Part shown: one piece after another, positions 12,291 through 23,240 of the stretch
Layout: every line of letters starts with the position of its first letter
Numbering within the stretch: position 1 is the first letter of the stretch
Source: Polytrichum commune
Taxonomy: Eukaryota > Streptophyta > Polytrichopsida > Polytrichales > Polytrichaceae
Assembly: GCA_950295325.1 (NCBI GenBank)
Contig: OX485805.1
Coordinates: 57,746,758 to 57,810,757 of the forward strand
Length of the DNA: 64,000 nucleotides
Direction: 5' to 3'
Position numbers and translations under genes: made by a program
The notes under the pieces: model-generated
Seen by the model: the letters and a program-made list of their open reading frames with translations, nothing else
Databases searched by the model: none
What the model was told of the DNA's origin: nothing

Positions 12291-12893
12291 ATTGAAAACA
12301 ACCACGAGTCCTCAAAGTAGATAATTGGAATTCAATGCTATGTAATAGATACTTTGCGAAGTGAGGAGCCCAATACATATAGCACATTGTCTAATCTAAT
12401 AAAGGATCTGACTTGGGTAAAATCCAAATAATATAAAGAGATTTAAGTCTTAAAGAACACTGGAGGAGCATGTAAAGTGGTAGAGGTCCCAATAATTAAA
12501 GGATGCCTAATCTGATAGGGGGGACTTTACATGCATGAATAAACATGAGAAATATCCCAGGTTTTGCAATGTAGTACAGTGTCTTCATAACAGGCTATCT
12601 CATAAAAATTCTCCAACAATTAGTGGAATTCAAGATTTATTCAAAAATATGCAGTGGCATTAACTATGAGATCACCTGATTATGGTTGCAAGTTGCAACT
12701 ACATCATTTAATAAATGGATTCTCATTCTGCTACACGTTCTCCTACAGTATATAGCTGCAGAGGAAAACCTTGGTTAATATCCTTTGCAGCTGATTAAAT
12801 TGATATACACAACTTAGGATTTATGTCCAAGTTGAATAAGTATAAGTTCCAGACACATGAAAAATAAATTAATAATAATAATAATGCTTCCTT

Positions 12894-15800
12894 TTAACTC
12901 CCATTGAGAAGAAGACTGTCGATCTGATTTACTGGGTCAAGAGTATTAAGCAAGGCTCCCATAGCTCCCGCATGGCCTTCGTGGCGCAGAAACACAGCCT
13001 ACAATATGACCAAACAGTTGAATCACAAGTTTCAGCTCCAATCCTCACTCGCAAGAAAATAAACAAATAAATAAAAGGTGTACTGCATAACAGAGCCAGC
13101 AGTTGAAAGTGAACCATGTGGTAATCTACATCAAATTTTGAAGTTGACAAAATGTGAAAGAGATCACCTTGATATTTCCCTTGGACCAAAACTCCATGGC
13201 CACAGCCAGTAGCCGCATTGCTAACTGCAGAACATTAAATCGAAAGCTCATCAGATCCTGACCCCTTCCTTGCAGTCTCAGTGAAAAGTAATGTTGAAGA
13301 CTATTTTAAAACTCACATCCCCAACATGTTCATTACAAGATAGGGTACAATTTTCAAAAGAGAATATGACAAATTTTTTCTGGCAAGCATAATGCCATTC
13401 ACCACAGGAAACTACACCCGTTTATGGTACTTAATTACTCATAATTTGGAGCTAGCACAGTCTTAAAAACAACTCACCAAGAGAAATTGTCTTTGTTCTA
13501 TAATGTCCAAAGAACCTATTCAATCTTTGTTGGTACAATGAAATCTAAAGTAAAAAGAAGAAGATATAGCATCATGTAACTCCAAGTAGGAAACAACACT
13601 AATACAGTCATCCATAAAATGGTGTAGTTCAAACAGCTGTAGTGGATCTGTAGAAGGCATTGTCATTTCTTGGGGACTTCAATTTCAATTCCTCAGTAAA
13701 TCATTGTCATAGTTCTAGTGCAGAACATCTATGGAGTGCTCTAATAGACTGGAGCAAAAATGAAGATATTAGGCTGTAATAATCACCTTATTCTCATGTA
13801 AGAAGCTGCCAGTGAACATGACATGGCGGACACCCGCAGCTTGCGCATGAAGCATAGCAATGGAGCCAATGTTGTTGGTGACCATCAAGAGTACAGCTTT
13901 GGCCATGTGTTGAGGTGATTGCATTGCAGCCTCGCACCTTCCTGGCTGCACCAGCTGTTGTTGCCGAGCCCCCAAGTCAATATTGGTGAGTCGTGCTCTT
14001 TTGGAGTGAAAATGACACTGAGGGATTATGAACCACGTTAGGGGATAGAGTCATCCGTAAAGTCTCTCAAAGAGGGACGAAACTGTGGGGTTTGATCGTT
14101 CTTTGAGAAACTTTCTATGAAGAGCTCGTTAGCTTATCATCATGTGTCGGAGCCTATTTTGAAAGTTGGGTGAATCTTTTGGGACCTCCTCTTGTCATCT
14201 CAAAAATTGTGGGAAAATTTTAGGATCTAAGATAGGGTATGCGAATGGGACCCATTGTCCTAAAACCGGATTGGCCCATGCAAAGCTAGCTTGGCCCACC
14301 CATCCTGGTAGGACAAGTTAGGGAGCTAGTTTTTAAGAGCCCAACACCACACTTTGGGTATGATAATTTAAGCATTAGGAAAACTTGGGTGACTGTGTTA
14401 ATTCTTATAAACTCAAGGTTTGCGACTAAACCCATGGTTTCATCGGCTTTACTTTACGGATAACTCTAATGTATGTGAGGAATTTTGCAACAAGTTGTAG
14501 AAGTACGTACCCAACCCACAAAGCAGTGGTAGCAAAGAGGGAGGTATTGGGTGCATACTATAACCAATGGAAGGCAATACGTGTCCATTCTAGATGTAAT
14601 GGTCAAGCCATGGCATGGTCATCAATTACAAGTGATAATGTGCCTCCTCATATCCATTCACAGTGGACACATCAGCAAAATCGATTGGCCTGACCACTAT
14701 GTATTAGGTGATCGGTGTCTAGGGGTCCATTACCAGCTGTATTGTGCATCGATTATGGGGCGTAGTCGGTTTCTGGAGCATTGGTAAGTCGGTAGGGATG
14801 GGTGGAGGGGTAGGTAGGAAGAAGGGTGGCTTACAATTCTTGTCCAAACAGACCACTAGGAAGCCGACACATCAGGAAAAAGGCTCCACAAACCGACTAT
14901 GTACCCTTACAGAAACTAAACCAATCTCGATTGACAAACATATTCAGTCATAATATGCATCTTCGTACCAAGAAAGCACACGACAGTTGGAGGTTTACCT
15001 TGCCAAAGGAGCTTGCAACAGTTGTGGCTGCTAGCCCCATCTCTGTATAATCACCACCTGTGATACCAGACACAGCTATGTTAAGATTTAAAGTGGTAAA
15101 TCCATTTCCTTGGGTATTATATAGGTACAGAATAATGAAGCACTGTGTGATCCTTTGGCACAAAATATTGAAGATTGCTCAATAGAAGTGCACTGAACAT
15201 TCAATCCAACAATTGCTCTCTGTAGACTAACAGAATACTTGATGATGATGAAAATCTTCAAAACAGAGTACCTACTCGCATTTATTTCCAGCCTGCATAT
15301 GCCTGTGTCTTGCTGACGCATGCACGAATTGAGTAAGAACTTACCATAGATATCCCCGACCAACATATCAATCTGCGTCGAGTCGCCTTCCATAGCATAA
15401 TTGATGGCTTCCTCAAAACTGCAAAATGAAATGACTCATTCATGAACAATCCTGCACTCAAATTTCAACAGCAGTAATTGGAGTGCCACAGTATATATTT
15501 TGTTGTACTACACAACTATCTTCTTGCCCAAACATCAGCTTTCAGAGCATCACAGTATGTGGTACCCCCACGGTAAACAAAACAGGGGATGTTAAGGAAT
15601 GTTATCCGACCACCATGACCAGGATGACAAGAAAGACACCATTAATTGGTGTTTGTAGAGCCTGTACAATTTTCCTTGTGTGCAAGGAATGCCTTGTAAA
15701 TACCTACAGAGTAGGCAACATAAACGGACATGTCTGCTCAAGCTCAGGAGCGTCAAACTGTTACCTTGTGCATCCAGTAAGGGCTGACGCTAAACCCAGG

Positions 15801-18800
15801 AAAGTGCTGCAAACATAACAGAGAAGGAATTTTGAGACTAAAAAACTCATCAATAACAGACATCAGGTAGATATTGGCATACAAGGAAATGCTGCCAAGT
15901 TCAAGTCACATTCTGTCGTCCATCAACCACAGAAAAAGCAAAAGAAACAGAACCCAGATGACGAAGAGGATAAGTATTTTATGTGAAAATACGAAAGTGG
16001 AGAATATACCCTCTGAAGTACCAGTGCGAGGCTTTAGCCTTTCAGTCAGTTTGAATTGCGATTATTACACAATCCAGTTTTGAAGTGAAACTCCTTTAAC
16101 TCAAGTTTTTTTTTAAGTAGCAAATAGTAATTACCTTCCTCCGAGACTGGTTCCTCCAACACGCTGAAATTTATCTGCATCATCAACTCGTAACATGCTT
16201 ACACCCGATCCAATATTTACCTATAAATGATGACATCATGCAATGGGTATCAGCTTCAGGAACACAAGCACATTCTATAAGAAAGAGATCGAAAACCCTA
16301 ATATGTAGTAAGGACTAAGGCGCTCACATTTCTGTCACCCAAAATTGATGGATGGTTAGAAAGAAATTCACATTGCATGTGGCAAACAGCAGATGCAGTC
16401 CCACTCAAATGTGTTCATTATAACCTTTTTCATTTCTACGTGGGTGTGAACATATGAACACCGGAGGGGTGATACATTTATGTCCTTTCATCAAAATATT
16501 CTTACAATATACCCGGTGCAACTGTAGACAATAAACTAGGTAAAGGGCGTGAGGAGCCTTGCCACAGGCTGTAGTAGGTGCCTATCATACCAAGCTGAAA
16601 CACGGCAAGGGAGAGATTGGGTGCCAATTACACCAATGGCAGGGGCAACACAGGTCCATTACCAAACGTAGTGGTCAGGTGATGGTAGAGTTATCATTAG
16701 TGTGCCTCCTTGTATCAGGAATAAACACATCAACAAACTCACTTAGCTTGACCTACAACAGTCAAGCAGATCCTCCTCCAGCCAAAAGTTGGGCATCCTA
16801 GAGGTGGATGCATTCATTGCACAGTGATCTATCTCTACAAGTTTTTTGAGAATAAATTTGCACTACGTCCATTACCAGACGGAGTGGTCAGGCCATGGCA
16901 GGGTCATTGAGTATTGGCGATAATGTGCCTCCTCGTATCCAGTCAGGAATAGACACGTCACCCAAATCGCTAAGTTAGCCTGACCACTACGACAGCAAAG
17001 CAGATTCTCCTTCAGTCCAAAGTTGGGCATCCTGGAGATGGATGAATTCATTGCACGTGATCCATTTTTACGAGTTTTTTGAGAAGGGAAGTTTGCAGAC
17101 AACATACCACAAGATAAGGGTACAGATCTTCACTTTCACCCAACCAGCCAGAGCCAAAGGGTGCAAGAACTGGGCCTCGAAAGGTGTTTGCTTCAGGCTG
17201 TCTTCCCTTACTGTCCGAACCATCACCAGAGGATTCTGAAGTGTTGGGTGATGTTGTATGTGAGATGTCTCCCTCATCGTGTCTGTTTTCATTCAGTGGT
17301 CTTTGTATCACACCTCCTTGGTATGAACCAGAAGGATACTCAAAACTGTCATGATGTGCATGTCGTGCCAGAAAGTCGATACCTCGCACCAAACTTTTAC
17401 AATTGATCAGTTAGCTTCTTGACAACAAATCTGGGGTTTACAATAAATCCATTGCTTATCTTAATTGCACACCTACATTTGAGTGGTGGGTGTTTAGGTG
17501 CAGACCAAAGGACAGACACAAGAAAGACATGTGTTTAAAAGAGATAGACATCATGCTTAAAATCTGTTAATCATTCTACGCTCAACAGTCAACATAATTG
17601 AGGGGGCCTAGGTCAGTGGACTTTGATAATTTGAACAATTTGCGATCGACACCAAAACTTTATAGGATTGATCTAAGCTTCTAGAGATAAAGTTGCAGAC
17701 GCACAAAAATTTCAACCTCGCAAATTTCAGTAGTGCGAGGTAACAAACAACAGAAAGTAACTAAATAACGCCCATCTACCTTAGTTCGTTAAGTCAGGGA
17801 TCAGGTCGTTCTTTGACATAATCTCATACTATCATTATTAAATTTAAATGGAGGTGGACACCTCTGAACATCGTACCCGGATCATATCCACAACGGTATG
17901 TAGGAGACTTATACTTTTCAACATCAGGATAACCTAAATGTATGAATCATGACATAAGAGGGAATTGACACAACCTGGCCAGGAATATATGCATGTGTGT
18001 GTGTGTGTGTGTGTGTATGTATAATATATGTGCGTATGTAAATATTACAAGAACTCTAAGCAATCTAAGCGAAGAAAGGATAATTCTACAGATATATTGA
18101 CTCAACAGGGTTGGACTGTCAAGAAAGAAGACTCACAAATCACTCTACTCTTTTTTGACATACACAGAAATAGGCTTAAGGCACTGAGAGTGTACCAGGT
18201 TAACTCATCAGCACGCTGGAGCTGGAGATCAGCTATTTCAAGGAATTGGTCTTTAAATTTGCGAGCACCACCCCTGTACATGTACATGAGCATAATTACT
18301 TACAGGAACCTAAAAAGTGAAGATTGTAATGCTTGAGATTGCTTCACCATGACTGAACTACAACATTCTGAATGTATTCACACTTAGATGATTTCCACAT
18401 GATTACAGAGGGGAAATCAGGTTCCTGTAAATGTCAAGCAGCGATAAACACTCACCCTTGAGCCAACACTATCTTGAACATGGAACCTGAATTGATTGCA
18501 TGGTCATAAGACTTCTGAAGTATCCAAGCCAGGTCAATGTGATAGAAGGAAAAAAAAGAAGTGAAAGTGACACTTGAGCTTATGATTGACCAAAAATGCA
18601 AAAAAGGCACAAACTGCAACATACCCAGTAGCACCGAGAGCTCGTCCTTTTGTAACTAAAGAGTGCTCCTTCGTGAGAGTCAAGAACTCTTCCATTTTCC
18701 AAGTTTCTGGATCAGAAGAACGACCGTTCTTTAAAATGTTGAGGCCAGGTAGTATATTTAACTTTCTTGACAGAAATTTCAAACAAGGAGCTGTAAGACA

Positions 18801-20169
18801 AATGCGTTCTTTATGAAGAACCTCGCTGTATTCTACGTTGACCTCATCAGAATCCATACACAGTATCAAATGTCCTTTTTACGTATCAATGCCCAAACAA
18901 AACTTACAGATAAAGGTAACCAGTAAATCATATAATAATAACAAGAGAGATAGTTGATCCAAAAAATTTCGAACGTATACTCAATGAAAAGCAATCAGAA
19001 GGAAGAAATAAGATATTAGAATGAAAAAGGAAACACATCGCACATGCGGTAATACCCCAATGGTGGCAAGCCATTTGATCAGGTGCCAGTGGATTCTTGT
19101 CTTGAAATTCTGCAACTGATCTCTAGAAGTAACAAGACTCAAGCAATTGTTGTGTAGCATGAGACATACTAAGCCCTCAATTCATCTACACAAGAAAATC
19201 AAGAGGGGTAAGACAACACCCTTAAGGTAAGTGTTACTTATCTTAATCGGACACCTAAATTTGAGGAGTGTGTGGTGCGAGTTGGATCTAAGAATGGACA
19301 CCCAAAAGACATGTATTTGAAAGAGACTGGAGTACGTGCTCAAAATTTGTTAATCATTCTAGGCTCAATAGTCAGCATAATTTGGGGGGGGGGGGACTAC
19401 TTGGTTGTTTTATGGCTCTGACACTTTTGACTTTGAAATATCATAGCAGCAACAGGGGAGCTTAGAAATTTCCATATATTGTTGCTAAAACTCATATCAC
19501 ATTCGTGGTACCAAATGGTCCTAACACTTATATCCAAGCTGAGAATCATTGCAAACAGCAAAAATCTAACCATTTGAGCACGGTTACCTTAAGTAAGGGA
19601 AACAAAGTCCTTCAATTTTTTGATTTATTCAACAAGACACCCTATGTTTGCTAAGACAGTACCAAAGCATGAAGTGGAGAAATATACATACCAAAGCATT
19701 TGAAGTAGAGGGTGCCACGTCCTGGAAGGTGAACAGGCTCATGACTGGACACCCACATCTTACGTGCTTGCCTTGAGGATTTTTTTCTTCTACTCACATC
19801 TGCCATCACCCCAACCCCATTGCTGGAGACTTGAGGAGGGTGATGATCATCATCACTGCAAACTCCATTAGAACATTCACTTCCCTCAAAACTCATCCGG
19901 GAGAGCCGGCTTCTGGGCGTCTCTGAAGAAACTGATGATGCTGTGATGATGGGCTCAAAGAACACCACTTTGCAAAGGGTACCTCCAATGTCCAACCCAA
20001 AGCGGGCGGATGACGATGCACCTTCCAGAAACTCTGGGTCCACAGGAGACTGTAAGCTCTCGGGTGGTGGTGTCATGTGGAGTGGCACAACTGAAGGAAT
20101 ATTGCTGGCAGCTGCTGCTGTTGGGAGACTCAGTGATGCAGGTGCCTGACTCTTCCATGATGTTGTCAT
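12894..20169 (-). CDS. Type II pantothenate kinase, 10 exons
   Basis: Exons in transcript order: 20169-19692, 18790-18625, 18273-18196, 17393-17108, 16220-16135, 15806-15765, 15418-15345, 15057-14999, 14017-13787, 13224-13168 and 12998-12894. That is 11 segments, counting 14017-13787, whose acceptor is the least certain. Phases agree at every join and give 553 residues. The enzyme phosphorylates pantothenate, the first step of CoA synthesis. Visible motifs are DIGGT at 60-64 (ATP-binding start), ATGGGA near 213, DELTC near 237-241 (its Glu aligns with the proposed catalytic base of human PANK3), NIGSG at 338-342, SFGK, TNNIGS and FLRHEG near the end. Residues 1-55 and about 80-150 are Ser/Pro-rich and low in complexity, as is the insert within 250-330. 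There is no C-terminal DUF89 domain, unlike Arabidopsis PANK2. Confidence 0.9.
14520..14720. repeat. Intronic repeat R2, copy 1
   Basis: The segment shares GTGATAATGTGCCTCCTCAT, the preceding GGTCA(A/G)GCCATGGCA and the following TGACCACTA with copies at 16600-16860 and 16868-17095, all inside introns of the pantothenate kinase gene. No coding potential is visible. Confidence 0.65.
16600..17095. repeat. Tandem pair of intronic repeat R2
   Basis: Two units of about 215-230 bp (about 16640-16860 and 16868-17095) share CCATTACCA.ACG.AGTGGTCAGG, GTGTGCCTCCT/GTGCCTCCTCGTATCC, AAAGTTGGGCATCCT and TACAAGTTTTTTGAGAA-like segments. The second unit ends only about 12 bp from the donor of the exon ending at 17108. 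Confidence 0.75.
17455..17790 (-). repeat. Dispersed repeat R1, inverted copy in a pantothenate kinase intron
   Basis: Starts CTTATCTTAATTGCACACC, contains GACATGTGTTTAAAAGAGAT and GCTCAACAGTCAACATAATTG, and ends near CCCATCTACCTTAG. It is the reverse complement of the R1 copies at 2712 and 33848. The central part is diverged. Confidence 0.65.
19235..19440 (-). repeat. Dispersed repeat R1, truncated inverted copy
   Basis: Starts CTTATCTTAATCGGACACC, includes AAAAGACATGTATTTGAAAG and GGCTCAATAGTCAGCATAAT, and then breaks off at a 13-base G tract. It lies in the intron between the first two coding exons of the pantothenate kinase gene. Confidence 0.65.
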
Positions 20170-20184
20170 GGTAGTCACTTTTTT

Positions 20185-21960
20185 ACCCCTCTCCTGATAG
20201 GGTTACCTTCACACAACAAAACAAGACATCACCAAAAAGCATAAAAAAAAATCCCTCCTCAGCTGGACTGCAAAACAGGTCTAAAGATAATCACCGAGGT
20301 GGGTAACCTCGTCATGGTGGTGCACACATTCATATTGATGAACATATGCACCAGTTCTAAACATACCAGCCCAGTGCTGTAGGATAGTGTGACTAGGGAA
20401 GTTAATCCTTTCTGAGCGAATCATCCCATGATATCATGGTCACTTTTGCCCCTCTCCTGGTTGGTTACCTTCACACAACAAAGACATCATCCAAACTGCA
20501 TGAAAACGATAATACCCTCCTCAGACTGGACTAAATGCAAAAAAACTGGTCTACAGAATACCATCCAGGTGGTAACCCTTCATCATGGTGATGTGCACAT
20601 TCAGGGTAATGAACATAGTACAATGTAGGCCAGTTCTGTAGAATGTATAGACTGGGGGAAGCTAATTATTTCGGACATAAAAGAAGGCAATTTACTATGC
20701 AACAAAACCCTTCTGAAAAATATCACCGAAGTAGTAACCTTCATCAGGGAGCTAATCCATTCTGACACAGATAATCAAAGAGATGAGATTGACACCTAAA
20801 AAGCATGAAAATCAGCTCGACCTCAGCTGGACTAGACGCCATGCAAATAAACCCTTCTAAAGAATTTCACCGACTCAACCTTCATCAGGGAGCTAGTCCT
20901 TTCTGACACAGATAATCAAGGAGATGAGATTGACACCTAAAAAAGCATGAAAAACAGCTCGTACTCAGGTGGACTGAATGCATGCCATGAAACAAAACAA
21001 GTCTGAAGAAATTATTTAGAGGTAGTAACCTTCTTCATGGTGGTGTACACATTCAGAGTGATGGACACATGCAAACCACTTCTAGACATTGCACACCACT
21101 TCTGTAGGATATATAGACTGGGGGAAGCTAATCATTTCTGACACAGACAATCAAAGAGATGAGACTGACACCTAGGAAAGCATGAAAACCAGCTCCTCAG
21201 CTGGACCATGCAACCAAACAAGTCTAAAGACTATCACCGAGGTGGGTAACCTTCATCATGGTGGTGTACACATTCAGGGTGATGAACACATACACCAATT
21301 CTGTAGAGTGTGTGACTAGCGACGCTAATCATTTCTGACACAGACAATCAAGGAGATGAGATTGACACCTAGAAAAGCATGAAAATCAGCTCCTCATTTC
21401 GACCATGCAACCAAACAAGTCTAAAAAATTTCACCGAGGTGGTAACCCTTCATCATGGTGGTGTGCACATATAGGGTGACGAACACATGCACCCCTTCAG
21501 TACAATGCAGTCCAGTTCTGTAGAATGTTAGACTGGGGGATGCTAATTTCTGACACAATCCACCCAAAAAGCATTTTATATATATATATATATAGTATGC
21601 AACAAAACCATTCTAAAGAACATCACCGAAGTATTAACCTTCATCAGGGGAGCTAATCCTTTCTGACGGAGAAAAGGTAATATATGTATATGTATAATCA
21701 ATCAAAGAGATGAGACTGACACCTCAGAATTTATGAAACCAGCTCCTCAGCTGAACTGAATGCCATGCAACAAAACAAGTCTAAAAAAAACACCGAGGTG
21801 ATAACCAATTTCATGGTGGTGTACATATTCAGGGCGATGAACACATGCACCGATTGCCAAAATGCAGCCCCCTTCTGTAGGATGAGACTAGAGCTAATCC
21901 TTTCTGACACAGGAAAGGCAATGTACGTATAATGAAAGAGATGAGATTGACAGATAACCT
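20185..21960. repeat. Degenerate tandem array upstream of pantothenate kinase
   Basis: About eight or nine units of variable length (140-260 bp) share CACCGAGGTGGTAACC, CTTCATCATGGTGGTGT, ACATTCAGGGTGATGAACAC, CTAATC.TTTCTGACACAG, GAGATGAGATTGACACC and AGCATGAAAA.CAGCTC. Units start near 20292, 20550, 20725, 20865, 21015, 21234, 21433, 21625 and 21791. A (TA)n run sits at about 21577. The array lies directly before the start codon, between the coding region and the GC-richer leader, so it is probably in a 5'-UTR intron. Confidence 0.85.
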
Positions 21961-22259
21961 CGGTCACAGCAATGAGACACAATTGCAAGAGTCCTCTAGA
22001 AGTCTGAAGTAGGCTCTCTGCAAAGAATGCAAGGTCCAAAGAGTCCTCTCCAAGGATTGAATCCAGATTAATTGTATATGCCATGCAATTGACAGCACAA
22101 GCTTTGTGCGGGGAACTAAATCACACTGCCGAGTGTGAGACAACTATAAGAATTAACTAAAAGAATAAAGCAAGTGTCTTGGGGACCCAAATCACATAAC
22201 CTCCTCACGAGACCCACATTCTTTGTACTAGGCTCACCTGTCTAAGCACTTCAAGTTTT

Positions 22260-23200
22260 TATTTATTTCTCTGCAAATCGTGCTCACCTTCTTTTTCGAC
22301 AAGTAAATTCTCGGAATTTCTCGTCTGCGGATATACTCCGGTTACCTCCAATCATAGACCTTTCACGTTCTGGTCGAAATTGCTCCAAAATCGCCAACTA
22401 CGAAAAGAGAAGATCGATTCTTCTCGCCGATCACACCGAAAGGATGAGACGAAATTCTTTTAACCTTCTCGTCGATTTCCAAATAAGGTGAGCCCAAGTC
22501 CAAGGAAGAAGCCTACACAAAAGGGCAATCTGGTAGACCAAAACTCAACCAAATTGCGACCAGATTGCAGAGACGGAAGCTCAGAAGAAAACTCTTGAGA
22601 GGGACAGGGATCGTCCAAAACCAATTCTCAGCATTCAGTAAGAACAATCAACCTGTCTTCGATGGCGAAAACGAAAATCACAACACCCATGTATTATTTG
22701 CAACCCGCAAAGTAGAAATTTATTCCGACTGCGATGGGGGAGGAAAAAAACTCCTCCGATTCTCCACACCAGGAAAACCTCCCAAAAAAGTCCAAAACAA
22801 TCCAGAAATTCCAAGACCCTCCACCTTGCACGTGAATCCTACGAATCCACCATCGCCCGGAGTTCCTCCAGCTGAAAAACGTGATTTCGCCGTCCCATTT
22901 ATCGCATTCCGACCTCGGAAGGCACGGAAAAGAAGCACAAGCCCTTAGGAAGGTGTGCTCCGAATGTGTGAAAATGGCGTAGAATGCACAGAAACCCAGA
23001 AACTCCCACAAAATGGGCGACGGGATTTCGAGGCAGAGTGGTCGGGGAGAATGTGGCGATGGCGTGATTTGTTGGGTTTGGTTTTGTGGGGGCGTCTTGT
23101 TCGGCGGAGGGAGGGAAGTAGGAAGCGAGCCCGGAGGATCGAGGTCAAAGGCTTGGATGAAGAAAAAGTAGATTGGGAAAGCAATAACAAGGAAGCCTTG
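22260..23200 (-). promoter_or_regulatory. Probable 5' leader/promoter region of pantothenate kinase
   Basis: Base composition changes abruptly here to GC-richer, pyrimidine-rich sequence on the minus strand, with runs such as CTTCCTACTTCCCTCCCTCC near 23110. It has open but unrelated reading frames of 60-127 codons on both strands. This is typical of a plant leader and core promoter. I place the transcription start of the kinase gene here by inference only and identify no TATA box with confidence. Confidence 0.4.
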
Positions 23201-23240
23201 ACTTGGGTCCTTGGGCTAACTCAAACACAAAAAGGACCTA

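Noticed and set aside
20170-20178. Longer start for pantothenate kinase at 20178
   Set aside because: That codon is GTG. The first in-frame ATG after the upstream stop is at 20169.
21731-22084. 117-codon minus-strand ORF starting MAYTINLDSILGEDS
   Set aside because: Most of it translates the degenerate tandem array. The first 45 residues look protein-like, but no splice to the kinase frame was found.
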